Assembly: GCA_021432605.1 (NCBI GenBank)
Contig: MU271147.1
Location: forward strand, 434,001 to 498,000
From: Coniochaeta sp. PMI_546
Lineage: Eukaryota; Ascomycota; Sordariomycetes; Coniochaetales; Coniochaetaceae
Length of the DNA: 64,000 bases
Direction: 5' to 3'
The position numbers and the translations under genes were made by a program. The notes beneath the pieces are model-generated. The model was not told where the DNA came from. It saw nothing but the letters and a program-made list of their open reading frames with translations, and searched no databases. Position 1 is the stretch's first letter; each line of letters begins with the position of its first letter. Positions 45,413 through 56,947 of this stretch are shown in pieces.

Positions 45413-45420
45413 GTCACGTG
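45413..45420 (+). promoter_or_regulatory. E-box (GTCACGTG) in the eL37 promoter
   Basis: GTCACGTG lies about 205 bases before the eL37 start. Cbf1-type E-boxes occur in ribosomal protein promoters of several non-Saccharomyces fungi. Its role here is inferred. Confidence 0.45.
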
Positions 45421-45470
45421 GGAGCCAACTTTTTTACTGATTGACGCAGCCCCACGCAGCTGCCAGCCCA

Positions 45471-45475
45471 CCAAT
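45471..45475 (+). promoter_or_regulatory. CCAAT box in the eL37 promoter
   Basis: CCAATCGC lies about 150 bases upstream of the eL37 ATG, between the E-box and the transcription start. It may bind the CCAAT complex; no other evidence. Confidence 0.35.
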
Positions 45476-45625
45476 CGCTTGCCCTGATTCCGGCAGCCCA
45501 CACAATTTTCTCGAATTTCGAAATTTCAAATCCCCGTGCAAGCGAAGTTGACACTTGCGGACGACCACGACCAACCCTCCAACCGACCATCACCATATCG
45601 ACGTGCGTTCGGATAAACAGACAAG

Positions 45626-46297
45626 ATGAGTATGTACCGCCCTTCTTCGAGCCAAAAGATCAACGGAATCAGCGAAAGTGAAGGAATCACAGCGGGCACA
45701 CTCCTCGAAACCCAAGTCGATTATTGCGCAGACCTAGCATGACACTGTCACGCCGACCTTGGTCCTCTTGGGGTGTGCCCAGCGACGGCTTCTTTTGCTC
45801 GCCGCGACACGAATTCTCTGCCTGACGGCTTACTGACAGTTCTATAGCCAAGGGAACCAGCTCCTTCGGCAAGCGGTATGTACACGAATAACCTCGAGTC
45901 CTCGACCGACCACGACGAGACGACGCCCGACCTCGATGAGTTCAGGTTTGCTAACAAAGCCCAAACAGCCACACCAAGACACACGGCATCTGCCGCCGAT
46001 GCGGTCGCCGGTCGATGCACAACCAGACTCACGTCTGCGCCGGCTGCGGATACCCCGCTGCTAAGACCCGGAAGTGTACGTTGACGCAATAACCAAGCTC
46101 GGGGGGTGGAGGAGGAAAACAACGCGACAACTGGCTGACACGATGGAACAGACAACTGGTCCGAGAAGGCCAAGCGCAGGAAGACCGTCGGCACCGGCCG
46201 CATGAGGTACCTCAGCACCGTTGCCCGCAAGTTCAAGAATGGCTTCCAGACCGGCACACCCAAGGGCGCACGCGGCGCTCCCGCTGCCTCGTCTTAA
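45626..46297 (+). CDS. rpl37: 60S ribosomal protein eL37
   Basis: Model join(45626..45629,45848..45875,45969..46075,46152..46297), 94 aa, all junctions in phase. It is a small zinc-binding protein of the large cytosolic ribosomal subunit. The sequence starts [20 protein letters not shown] and has the zinc ribbon [10 protein letters not shown]...[14 protein letters not shown] with two CxxC pairs, then [19 protein letters not shown] and [12 protein letters not shown]. Length is typical (about 90-95 aa). Exon 1 is only four bases (ATGA) and is followed by a 218-nt intron, a layout often seen in ribosomal protein genes. Composition and splice signals leave little doubt. Confidence 0.97.
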
Positions 46298-46766
46298 GCG
46301 GTTGGAAGGGGAAACAGGGTTGTGAGGAATCGCGGACTGCATTGATTGGACGGTGTCTTGGGGATTTCGGAACGGCCTTATCGCTTTCGCTGTTACATCA
46401 GTCATGAATTTTCGCAAGGGAACAAAAGGTCTCGGTCTACACAATACAAGGTCGTCATTGGCACTTCTTGACAAGAAGCAGGGGATGCCACATCCCGGGG
46501 CTTGTGATGATGGAACAGTGTGATTTTACGCGGTATAGGGACGGCAGGGACCCGTGACGGCAACAGTTAGCATGACTGATTGCTCTTCCGATCAATCGAC
46601 CAGCATCGTCCACTCCAGTGTGCGCTCAGTGTTCGTGATGCGATTATTGACGACATCAGGATCGAGTGCAGGGCCGGTTTAACTTATCGTTACTAGCACG
46701 ACCAGCACCGCCCGGGATAGACTTCGATATTGTTTTCGGATGACACACCCCGGCCAGGTGCAAGAT
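46298..46766. other. Spacer between convergent eL37 and ELP6
   Basis: It contains the 3' UTRs of two convergent genes. No other feature is visible. Confidence 0.5.
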
Positions 46767-47704
46767 CTACTGCCCTCTCTCGAACACCCGAACACCACCA
46801 TCCCCCAGCACATGATACAGATACTCCTTCTCCTCGACCGCCCGGCTCGACTCGCCGCCACCACGCGTGATCCTGACTACACCGCTCACATCCTTGGCCG
46901 TGCCTGTATCCAGCAGCCTCAGACTCAGCACGATCTCAGCCTCGTGCGCGGCGGAGAGCACCAGTGCCGCGTGCTCCTTTTCCAATGTCGTCGTCTGGCC
47001 CGCAACAAGCGGCTCGTCTGCCGAGAGCGTCATGACAGTAGCATGTGTTTTCTGGTTCAATGTTGGCACACATTCCCCGCGTCGTAGACCTGAAATGCCC
47101 TGGACCACATCCATGGCATTGCAACATAAGGATTGAGGAGAATACATACCTCATGTAAATCAAGCAGCATCTCCCTCACCCCCAACCCAACACCTTCCTC
47201 TTCAGCTCCAGCCGTAGCAAGCAGTAAATCTAGCTGGTCTATGACCAGAACTACCCTCCCTGCTCCCTTGGCCATCATCCCATCCACCGCAGCATGCAAT
47301 GTCCTCCTCACGTCCCCCAGCCGGTGACTCGTGAGCCGCACCTGCCACGGCGACGACGACTTGGCCTCTCCAGGCGGCAGGTACAGCGCAGTCAGGCCAT
47401 CTACAAAGGCGAACTTGCCCTTCCGGCCCGCCGCTTCCAGGTCCACGCCTAGACGGCCCGCGCCATCGCGCCAGAACGGGTAGTCGCGGAGGAAGCTGAC
47501 CAGGAGCACGGAGACGTCTTCCTTGACGGTGTCATCTGGTGAAGGTGCGGGATCTGTCTTGGCTGAGGGATTGAGGAAGGTGTGCAAGTAGCGGAGGACC
47601 AGCCAGTTGGTGGATGCGCCGAGGATGCTGGTGAGGACTATGAGTGAGGTCTCGGGCGGGAGGGCGAGGTAGGGTTCCAGGAGGGGTGGGATGCGGGTCG
47701 ACAT
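46767..47704 (-). CDS. elp6: Elongator complex protein 6
   Basis: Model complement(join(46767..47051,47150..47704)), 279 aa. ELP6 is a RecA-like subunit of the Elp4-Elp5-Elp6 ring, part of Elongator, which modifies wobble uridines of tRNAs. Family features include LIVLTSILGASTNWLVLRY at the N-terminus, VSFLRDYPFWRDGAGRLGVD, GKFAFVDGLTALYLPP and GRVVLVIDQLDLLLATAG. The 98-nt intron lies after DLHE and joins in phase 0 to KTHATVMTLSADEPLV. No Walker A signature is seen, as expected for Elp6. Upstream of the start, 47815-47855 holds a GATGGTGATG/GATGTT microsatellite. Confidence 0.9.
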
Positions 47705-48556
47705 TTTTGCCTTCTTCTCCCCGGTCTGGCCGCGCCTGTCTTGTAGTAGATATGACTGACGACTTGTCTCTGGTCATATATGTCCTTGAAAATTCTGGAG
47801 GGATTAGTGATGGTGATGGTGATGGCGATGTTGATGTTGATGTTGTTGCAGGTTTGCTTGAAAACTTCGGATGTGTGGGGCACTTTCGCAACGATGACAT
47901 TTCACACTCTCTCAGTCTGAAGAGCTGTTGAGGATGACAATGCTCAATATTCATTCTCGCAACATCCTATCTAGATGCAAGGCGCACACGCAAACCAATC
48001 TAGGATCTAGGCTCTAACGACACCATGTAGGACAAAACAGCTCTAAGAATGCCCTTGCTGCTTGCCCATGAACCATGACAATGCAGGAGATGACCGCCCA
48101 AATGCTTTCGACAATGTGATGGAAGGTCGACCGCTCCAAACACCGCTTTCCTGATCGACCTCGGCCAACATGTCGGATGACGCCCTGCTCCAACTGGTAC
48201 CTTCCTCCAGCATCCGGCAGACCTGCTCTCCCAACCTTATTGCAACCTCATGCTCTTGGGAATAAACCTCGTCCTTGAAAACGCCATCTCTCCAATGCAA
48301 CAATGACCTCGCAACCTAAAGCACGGCATCTCTTTCTCCTCAAGTGCTCTCCCATCCCCTGATGAACAGTATCATCATCATAGCGGAGCTTCCTATCTCC
48401 TAGACCGCCACCATCATTTTTTTTTCCCGCAAGGCAAGGCAGAAAGACTTGTCTCCGAACGACGTCAAGCTGTGCAACAACGACCTCGCAGACCTCAGCG
48501 CAGCATTCCTTACTCCTAGGGCGCCACTCACTCCAACACCGTCACTGAAAGTTCAC
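47705..48556. other. Spacer between ELP6 and the MFS transporter gene
   Basis: It contains the ELP6 promoter and the 3' end of the MFS gene. A microsatellite of GATGGT and GATGTT lies near 47812-47855. A minus-strand open frame at 48043-48303 (86 codons) starts at TTG and is not convincing. A poly-T run lies near 48416-48425. Confidence 0.45.
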
Positions 48557-50985
48557 CTAGAACCTCTCCATGAAGTTTTGCCGGACAGTCCACATCCGCA
48601 GGCGCTTGCCATAGATGTACATGGGTATCGTAAACAGCGTGGCGACCATCTGCATGACGGCAATCCAGATGTACACGCTCTTGCTCCGGTCAGCCTCGAG
48701 CCAGTGCGTGACAAACAGCGAGAACACCAGCCCGTGCAAGATATTCTTGCAGAAGTTCAGCGTCACCAGTGCCTCGCCGGCATACTGCCTGTACGAGTCC
48801 ACCACAAAGGTGATACTGGTCGTCGACCCAAGCGAGCACCCAAAACTTACCACACTGAAAAAGAAGGTCGGTATCAGCCAGTTGTCGTGGTCCTGCGCCG
48901 TCCAACCGAAGCCAATCAGCCCTGCTCCCGTGGCTATGGCGACGGGGATCATCATCACCAGCCGGAACTCGGGCTCGTAGAGTCCGTCGTTTCGCCGCGC
49001 CATGAACTGCACGATTATGTCTGACAGCTTACCGGCAACGGCTGTTCCCAGCACGCCGCCGACAAAAGGCCCGACGTACACGTAGCCGGCGTGCATGGCG
49101 TCGAAGTTGTAGTTGTACGAGGCTCCGCGGTAGATTATCGATACGGACTCGCTGATGACGATCAGCCAGCCGATCGAGCAGGCGTAGATCAGAGACGCGT
49201 ACGCCACTGCCGGGTACGAGAGCAGGATGAATGGGCGGACGCAGACCTTGAGCCATTCGTCTGGGTTGAGGCGGCCGTTGTATGGTCTGAGTTGCTGGGC
49301 GAAGGATTGTGTTGGGCGACGGCGCAGGGCGTGGGTGTATGTGAGCCGGCTCGGCATCGCTGGTGGCGCGGATGCGATGGAGGTGGGCGAGGAAGCGCCT
49401 GTTTTCTTCTCTGCTCGGGCGGCCAACCACGCCTTGGGGATCGCTGGCTCCCACTCGCGCTTCTTCGGCGGGATCGTCTTTGGTGGCGCTGACGAGTCCC
49501 TGCGGTGCTGCGGCCCGTACTTGAGGTTCGGCATGTACGGGCGGTCAGGGACAGACAGCACACCTTCGGGATTGGTGATTGTCTTGATGTGGCTCTCGGA
49601 ATGCATGGCCAGCTCACCGAGCTCGAAATCCACGTTCTCCTTCTCCGGGTGGTGGGAGGTCCAATCGTGCCGGCTGGGGCGCCTCGAATCGGACAGGCCG
49701 AGCACTGATGATGCAAGCTGACCGTCGATCGGCCCCATGTACTTGGAGTAGAAGTTGGTGTTGAAGGTCAACTTCCTCTCACGGATGACGGCCTTTGGGA
49801 CCGGTGCCCTGTCCCAGAAGGTTTCTGGAACGAGGAAGAAGATCAGGAGACCGCAGACCCCTGAGAAGATTGCAATGATCCTACCGACACACTCTGATTA
49901 GCCATCATGGCTTGTCAACGATAAGACTCTAGCAACGGAATGTTCCTTACCAAAATACCCAGTGCCATCCCAAATTGCTGATTATGGCGGCGCTGAAGAG
50001 AGGAACCAGGTTCTTACCGCCGAGGAGCAGGAGCGTGTAGATGCCCAGTCGAAATGCTCTCTCGTGCAAGAAGTAGATTTCTGCAACAGTTGCGGATGGC
50101 AGACACTCGACGGGGCTGATGGCAATTCCCTGGAAGATGCGGGCCAGGATGAGGGAGGTGAAAGACTTGGATGCAGCGCACCAAACGTTGGAGAGGAGGA
50201 ACAGGACGACCGAAGCCAGGTATACAGGCCGCTTTCCGAATAGGATGGCCGTGGGGGACCAGATCACCGAGCCTACACCCAGTCCCATCATGTATAGTCC
50301 GGTGGTGAGGGAAACATCCTCCACGCTGGTGCCGTATTCCTCTGCAACGTCGGTGAAGCCGGCTGCTAGGATAGGGGTCATGCCGCCGCCAACAGCACAG
50401 TACAGACCGACGGATACGAGAGCACAGTCTCGCTTCCAGGTCGGCCAGTTGAGCGGGTCGTTGCCTGTGTCCTCTGGCTGGGGAACAAGGAGGATCCCCG
50501 ACTTTGTCGTCTTGTTCTCTGAGGCCGTCTTAGGACCGCCAGCCGTGCTTCCATAGCCGGCACGGAAGACCGAGTGTGAAGTCCGGCGTGGGATGTTCTC
50601 CATGCCCATTGGCTTGTTCTGGCTTCCCTCGCTCAGGAAGTTTACAGACCCTGATCCCCTGGTTAGATGCGTGCATGGTTGGAAAGAAGAAAAAATCGAA
50701 GAGGGAAAGAATCAACGTACCCGGAACTGCCATTGTCCCTTTGTCATTCAGAACACCAAGGCTCGATTTTGGTATGCCGAGAGCGGCTCTGTGGTCGGCC
50801 TTGTGGTCTGCTCCGCCATCGTAAGGGAATTCACCGAAGAACTGGCGCTGCTTGACCCTAGTTCTGCGTGTCCTCGAGTGTGCCATGTGCGGCATTGGAC
50901 AGACATGTGTGGCTTCTTCCAGAGCAGAGTCCAGCTCCGCAAAATCCAGTGGAAACTCATGGTTTTGTTCTGACGTGGTAGACAT
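48557..50985 (-). CDS. Major facilitator superfamily transporter
   Basis: Model complement(join(48557..49880,49951..50650,50721..50985)), 762 aa. It is a plasma-membrane or vacuolar transporter with about 12 membrane spans. The cytosolic N-terminus ends in the fungal DHA1-type motif ILLVPQPEDTGNDPLNWPTW. The first six spans follow, including the motif-like SLTTGLYMMGLGVGSVIWSP and LARIFQGIAISPVECLPSA. A central loop of ~200 residues, rich in Ser, Pro and charged residues, separates the two halves. The second half has FILLSYPAVAYASLIYAC, YVYVGPFVGGVLGTAVAGKL and SYRQYAGEALVTLNFCKN. The 70-nt first intron uses an AG within GGGATCAG to keep frame. Substrate unknown. No cluster genes are nearby. 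Confidence 0.88.
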
Positions 50986-52895
50986 GGCTAGAGGACAGAA
51001 AAATGGACGGGCGAATGGGAGGCGTCAGTGGTTGGACCTTGGACAGCTATCTGCAGAGATGATCGATGTTAGACTGTTGTTGGCTGCTAGGAGATGCGTG
51101 ACAGCTCACTATCGAGACCTATCAGGTATGAAGACAGCCTTTGAAAACCCAGTCTTCAGGTGTAGATGTATTGAAAGAAGTGATTGCAGGTGTGTCAAGT
51201 AGCAATATAAAGCTCCTAGTGGAACCCAAAGGTATCGAATATATCTAGGCGTGAGAAGTTAGGGATCGGTTGCAAGGAGGGATCATCATTAGACAACGAT
51301 GGGAAGAGAAAAAAAGCACTGAGAGTTGTGACGAGAATTCCAGTCCACGGAGGTGGGTGGCCATGTGTCCCCCTTTACAAGTGGTCGCTTACATCTGTGT
51401 CAAGACATTTGCTCTTCTTGACGGAAGGCAAGCGCGAAGCTGGAGATACTGCCAGATCATTGTCAGCAACGCGATCTCGTGAGGAAAGATTCCAACACAT
51501 GTTCTCATCTCCCAAGAGCACCCGGAAGCTCCGCGGCCTTCATGTGGCCTATTGAAGCAGGTAGGGGAGCTGGGCATTGTCAGGGCAGGAAGGAACAGGA
51601 GCGCGATATGGCGCGATATGAGGCCGAGCGACACGAATACACGGGCAACAGGACGGTACAAGAGGGGCGTGACGCGCCTGACAAGTACATGGAAGACTCG
51701 AGGGGGAGCAACATACATACCTTGATGTGGTTGAAAGATGGGAAGGAGCGAAAGTCTCGGGGGCCTAGCAGGATGGCACAAGGGTCGCGGTGGTGTTGGA
51801 TGGTTGGGCAATGGCTCGCTGTAAGTCAAGGTGTACTGTGTATGTGGGCTTGTTGCTGGATGGTCTTTGTCGAGTCAGCACCATCCCCGCTAACACACAC
51901 AAGTCAAGTTCGTCTCAACTGACAAGTCGCGAAGTCAAGACTTCCTTAAAATACACCAAAGAGACGTTCAAGGAGCTGTGTATTCCATCTTGACTACCCT
52001 AGGTATAAGCAGTCTCATTGCTTGCAACCACGTGCACCTCCGTGTCTCGTCTTGCCGCTTATACCGCCAGACCAGACCAGCACGTGTAAATGACGGCGGG
52101 AAGGGATGGAAGGGAACGATTGGATGGTAGGAATGAGCGTTGGGTGGGCGGTGAAGTGCCGCTGTGTGGGTTGTCTGGTGTATATCGTGACCCATTTACA
52201 GTCGAAAGCTACTTCGATGCCAGGAGACAGAGGCGCAGATGACTTCCCTGTAGGCTGCAAATGACTTGTTAGCAGGCTCCTCTGATCGACTTCTGCTGTC
52301 ATACGGTGGAGTGTTTCCCCCACATCTTGGTCTTAGCGTCCCCAGTGCTGTTGCATCTCGAGGCTGAAGCAGATGCAGTGTGCACTGGGGTAACCGGTCA
52401 GGCGACTCTCAGTTGTACGAGATCTATTCCAAGGAGAGCCTCATGTGCATATGCTTGCAACCTCAAACTATCAGATATCAGGCTTTGTTGACCTCGGAAT
52501 GCTTTGTGTCTCCTGGTTGAAGGTCTATCGCCAAGCTGCTATGTGAGGGTGTAGACGCGCTATGACGACACTAATAAGACCCTCTAAGCATAGCCGCACG
52601 CGCCCACTGTCCAGCAATGCTTCGGGCTTGATTTGAAGTTGTTTCTGACGTAGCTTTGCACAAAATATATCGTTTTCACCCAGCCTTTCCACGCCCAGCA
52701 GCAGCCCCATCTCGCCCACCTCGCTGAGGAATCTCTAGAGCTTTCCCACAAGCTGATACCGAGCCCTCGAAGTGTTACTTCATCTCTCTCGGCTGTCCGA
52801 CCGGCTGTCCAATCGATTGTGGTGGGTGCCGCCGAAGCCAGAATCATAGCCTTGTCGCTTACCCGACCGGCTGTGACTGCGACGAATACTTGAAA
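50986..52895. other. Intergenic region upstream of the thioredoxin-like gene
   Basis: It contains the promoter of the MFS gene (left) and that of the thioredoxin-like gene (right). Opposing open frames near 51389-51922 have no introns or recognisable content. Nothing else can be supported. Confidence 0.45.
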
Positions 52896-53561
52896 ATGCG
52901 TCTGCTTCTAGCCGAAAGGCAGACTGCGCTTGGTCTTGCATCTCTAGCAAAGAAGAACAGCCTTCCCTTTCCGGCTGGGAGTCAACGAGCCTGGCTGTCG
53001 ACCTCAAGGAAACTCCAAGCTAAGAACCAGATTTATGACTCGTAAGTTCTTCAAGCTTTGAGCGACAAGCGATCAGCCCTAGGACGCGTTGATTAACAAG
53101 TTTTGCAACCCAGTGTCCGAAACCTCGACCAATTCTACAATTACCAGCTCCTCTCCTCCTCCTCCCGCACACCCTTGATTACCCTTTGGACAACCTCGTA
53201 CTGTCCGACCTGCCGCACCATCGCGCCGCTGCTTAAGAATCTAGTCGAGTCCGGTGTCGGCGAGGAAGAAGGCGGCGTCGGCTACTGCGAGGTAGAGTAC
53301 GATGCGCCGGACGTCATGTCGGCGGGGCTTGGCCTGACTTACATGATCACCTCGGTGCCGACGCTCCTGAGCTTTGATGCTCAGGAGGCCCAGACGCAGA
53401 CCAAGGTGTCGGATGCGAGACAACTAGCGGACCGGAAGTTTCTGGAGGAGTGGATAAGGACCGAGGCCCGGAGACATGGGACCCGCGGCGGCGGAGGCAC
53501 GAGCAGCCTTTCCGGGACTGTGTCAAGTCTCTTTGGGGGGCTGTTCGGTACCCGGTCCTGA
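52896..53561 (+). CDS. Mitochondrial thioredoxin-domain protein
   Basis: Model join(52896..53041,53114..53561), 197 aa. The first ~45 residues are rich in Arg, Lys and Ala (MRLLLAERQTALGLASLAKK) and look like a mitochondrial presequence. The thioredoxin fold spans about residues 50-165, with TPLITLWTTSYCPTCRTIAP holding a CxxC redox motif (Cys-Pro-Thr-Cys) and a cis-proline at SVPTLLSFD. A Gly/Ser-rich tail ends in SGTVSSLFGGLFG. Intron 1 splits the serine of YDS-VRN in phase. The exact substrate is unknown; a thioredoxin-like assembly factor or a general reductant is possible. Confidence 0.85.
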
Positions 53562-53930
53562 GATGCTCTTTGGTGGCATACAGCAATAGCGACAATCGAG
53601 TCTCGAGTCAGAGCTGGGGGCCTGACCCCGAAGGAGTGTTTGATTAAAGACGCAAGGCTGCGGAGAAGCGCATGATGAGATAGGAGCTATTGTAAGTTCA
53701 AGCAGATGCGCACACCCTTCTTCTCCGCATTTCATGGAGCTATAACTCACGGGCTCGGCGCCCTAATGGCGATACATGTTGCCGCACGGAGACCCGCGTC
53801 CCTCAAAGTCCATATTCAGGTGCATCAGCGATGCAATGATCCGAGGCTAACACAACCAAACAGAGATTCTTGTACTATAGCCACGCCACATTTTTATGTC
53901 CTTCGTCTTCATTCAGTGTCACTGTCACTG
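53562..53930. other. Spacer between convergent thioredoxin-like and mutarotase genes
   Basis: It carries the 3' UTRs of both convergent genes; nothing else is visible. Confidence 0.5.
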
Positions 53931-54502
53931 TCAGTTGACATGAAAAACCTCCTCGATGGGTTTCCACCACGCCGGGGTGCCAGCCTCGCTGCTCTTTGCG
54001 CCAGGGACCAACGACTCTTGCCAAGAGTCCGTCATCCGCCACCACTCCCGAACACGCGGGTTCTCGCGCATGCGCTCCATGTCCCCTTCGAAGTCGTAGC
54101 CAACGTACTTGAAGTACGCAAAGAGAATGTGTGTGCTGTCGTCCAAGTAGATGGAGTCTGTTGAGTGCCTCGTTAGTTCGCAGCTGCAACATGGTTCACA
54201 ACATGGATTGCCGCATCAAACATGACAATTGGGACATGATAACAACAACAAGGAGCAAGAATACAACGGGATAAAAAAGGATACATACAATCCTCAATCT
54301 TGCAATCCTTGATTTGCTTCAGCACTTCCGGCCATACCGCAGCGTGGACCTTCTTGTACTCGTCCACATGCTCGGGCTTTAACTTGACGATCTGGGCATA
54401 GCGGCGGCCTGGTGGCTTGACTTTGGTGGTGGACGACATTGTGCTCTCCTCCTGGCCCTGTGCGCTGCCGTTGGAAGTGCTGGGTCTTCGTGGAGACCAC
54501 AT
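53931..54502 (-). CDS. L-rhamnose mutarotase family protein
   Basis: Model complement(join(53931..54157,54289..54502)), 146 aa from the ATG at 54502; the internal ATG at 54439 would give 125 aa and resembles other family members better (RYAQIVKLKPEHVDEYKKVH). The family (DUF718/RhaM-like) interconverts alpha- and beta-L-rhamnose. Conserved features include YAQIVKLKPEHVDEYK with its catalytic His, HAAVWPEVLKQIKDCKIEDY, then after the intron SIYLDDSTHILFAYFKYVG, and WWRMTDSWQESLVPG. The 131-nt intron joins IED to YSIYL in phase. It may feed the fungal rhamnose catabolic pathway; no pathway neighbour is present here. Confidence 0.88.
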
Positions 54503-56293
54503 GTCGGGCAGGCCGGGTGTTCTTGTCTATGCTCTCCCTCTTATGACGGCGGGGTAGCTATTCAGGCTTTGTTGGACCCTTGTCGGCGCAGATACTCGGT
54601 AGGAGCTATGGAAGACTTGGCACCTTTGTAGATCAGTGATTTTCCTACTATAGAGCTCGAGGCCTCGGCTAGAAAGTGGTTGGAGACAAGGGACAAGGGT
54701 GTGGTGTCGGGCGAACAGACAACGAGATGGCTCCAGTGTAAGTGTGCGGGGTCACGGAGCTTTGTAGGTTGGAGCTCAGGCAGGACGCGCGAGGTGACTC
54801 TTGGACGAAGGTCGGGCTTGAATGGTACATGACGAGTTCAAATACCGGATCCTGGATAGCTAAAGCTTAGTCCCTGTGTAAGATTGGCCCCTTTCGACGG
54901 ATACAAGGGACCTAGCAGACCTCTAGTCCCAGGTCGCGAAGTGCCAGGTGACTTTAGCCGGGTATCACGCGCCACTTAAGGTTTGATGACAGTTGAACAG
55001 AGCTCCAAGTTCAGACAGATGTGAGACACGAATGCTTTAATGCTCTCGAGTCCACGTCTTACGCATTTTAACCCAAATACTGCTCTTGAGTACCTCACGA
55101 ATACTAAGTATGACATTGGTCAAAGCACAAAGATCAGCTTCAAGTGAGCATAAGTGTGGGATCTCACACGTCCACTCCTGCTGCATGCTTCATCTCATCC
55201 ATCCGGCACAGGCACTGCAAGCTCCGTTCATTCACAGCTACTACCCCGCGCCGATAACGCCTGTGGCTGAAGCTCCGGGGCGCTAGAGTAGGGAATGCCG
55301 CTTATCACTTTACCCGCTAATCGAGCAACTCAAGGCTGCAGATTCTCCTCCAGTACAAGAGCCTCCATGTGTTCCATCAGCTCAGACCGACTTCATGTTT
55401 TTACATCTGGAGGCCTACGACCAAGCTACCGGAACTTCTACCGTACTGCTCGAGACCGCCAGCTCCTGTTGTTGAACCTGCCAGATATGCCGGATGTGTC
55501 AGGAGCAGCACTCCGGTGTCCCGGGACATAGTTTGGTTGGCTTCGGTTCGAAACAACGAGCTCGGTGTATCCTCACACAAGCTACGATTCACTGTTCCTG
55601 TCAACACAGTCGTGCCACTCCTTTCCACGCGTCCCTCCAGACTTTGTGTTCTCTGTAGTACTTCTGACAGGCTGATGCTCAGCGCGCGGAAGACTTCGTG
55701 CCCATCATCACCTGCCATCCCGTGACACGGCGGTTGCTTGTGCGACCCTGTACTACGAGAGTCGAAACTCGGCAGAGTCATTGCTATCATGGTTACAAGT
55801 GGCATGACGGAAGAACAAGCATTGTAATTGGGAATGAGGTAGGTATTGGTGAAGGAGGCACCTTCATTGGGAGATGGGAGTACCATAACAATATGGACGG
55901 CTACACACAGCATGCTTCATAGCAATACTGACGGCTACGCACAGCATGCTAGACATGACACGCATATACATAAAACGTTGAGCGAGAATTGTAAGGAAAC
56001 ACTATCAATTTCTATCACTTGGCATTTAAAGCACTTAACGATATCCGTATTCCTGCAGTAGTCGAAGTCACACATGATTTGTCCTTATGCCCACACAACC
56101 ATTCACGATCCCGTCACCCTTGCTAGGTACGATATGCCAGTCATGTCTTCTCTGCGACACGGTTGTGCGACCTCCTTCCATATTCGACCTGCATCGTACC
56201 ACATAAATCGTGCAAGAAAACATCAACAACCACTCCCGACCCGGCTCCTGGCATTTTCATCCTCCGCTCATGTACCCTGGGACTCCGACTCCG
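54503..56293. other. Intergenic region with a short direct repeat
   Basis: No gene is supported. An open frame at 55401-55913 (minus) has no recognisable content. A ~26-base segment (ACGGCTACACACAGCATGCT and flank) is duplicated at about 55891-55918 and 55924-55950 with few changes. Confidence 0.45.
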
Positions 56294-56947
56294 TCACGCA
56301 GCACTCGCGATCTGGTTCCCTCCAGACTGCTGTGGCTGCGGCAACCAGATAGCTTCGAGCCGGTCAATTTCCTGCGTCAATCTTTCGAGGGCCACGGTAC
56401 AAGCGTCGTAATCCAAAGGTCGCACATATCCCCTGCCGCTTCCACCAATGAGCCTCCGAAGGGTCCTGGTCTCTTCGCTGATCCTCCTGAAAAGGGTGAC
56501 GGAGCAACGGGTGACGTCTGAAGGGAGGTAGCCAATATGGTCGTAGACTATCTCCCGCAGCCTATCGACCCATCGAATTCCGTCGAGCGCTTCCCGGAGT
56601 TTTTGGGATACCACCACGGGTTCGAAGAGGTCCCGCTCCTCCTCGTTGGCTTCGTGGATGGCCCCGCCGGCTTCTTCCACGAACTGTGCCAATCGCTCGT
56701 CACTAAGGCTGCCTGGCTCGTAGACAGTGCCGTTCACGTAGAGCTGGGTGTCGCAGTAGAAGATTCCCAGTGTGGGAATGAGCTGGATTGGTTGGCTATG
56801 CCAGAGGGCACGGTTTTCGCGACGATCGAATCGAAAAGCCCAGTTTTCGCCGTAGTATGTCCCTCCGTATTCGTCAGTAAGAAATATAAAGTCTTCGGTG
56901 ACTTCAGAGTGACTGTCTGGGTTACTGGCGTCGTTGTGGTTGTCCAT
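56294..56947 (-). CDS. Uncharacterised protein, 217 aa
   Basis: A single-exon ORF whose true ATG is at 56947; the frame upstream begins with GTG. Features: an acidic start (MDNHNDASNPDSHSEVTEDF), an aromatic stretch (FLTDEYGGTYYGENWAFRFD), then helical segments (LAQFVEEAGGAIHEANEEE, LREALDGIRWVDRLREIV, LERLTQEIDRLEAIWLP). It has no signal peptide or membrane segment. I do not recognise a family; it appears to be a lineage-specific intracellular protein. Confidence 0.65.
   Translation of the reverse strand: MDNHNDASNPDSHSEVTEDFIFLTDEYGGTYYGENWAFRFDRRENRALWHSQPIQLIPTLGIFYCDTQLYVNGTVYEPGSLSDERLAQFVEEAGGAIHEANEEERDLFEPVVVSQKLREALDGIRWVDRLREIVYDHIGYLPSDVTRCSVTLFRRISEETRTLRRLIGGSGRGYVRPLDYDACTVALERLTQEIDRLEAIWLPQPQQSGGNQIASAA

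Noticed and set aside
48043-48303. 86-codon minus-strand frame
   Set aside because: Starts with TTG, has no signal, domain or splice support; may be a coincidence.
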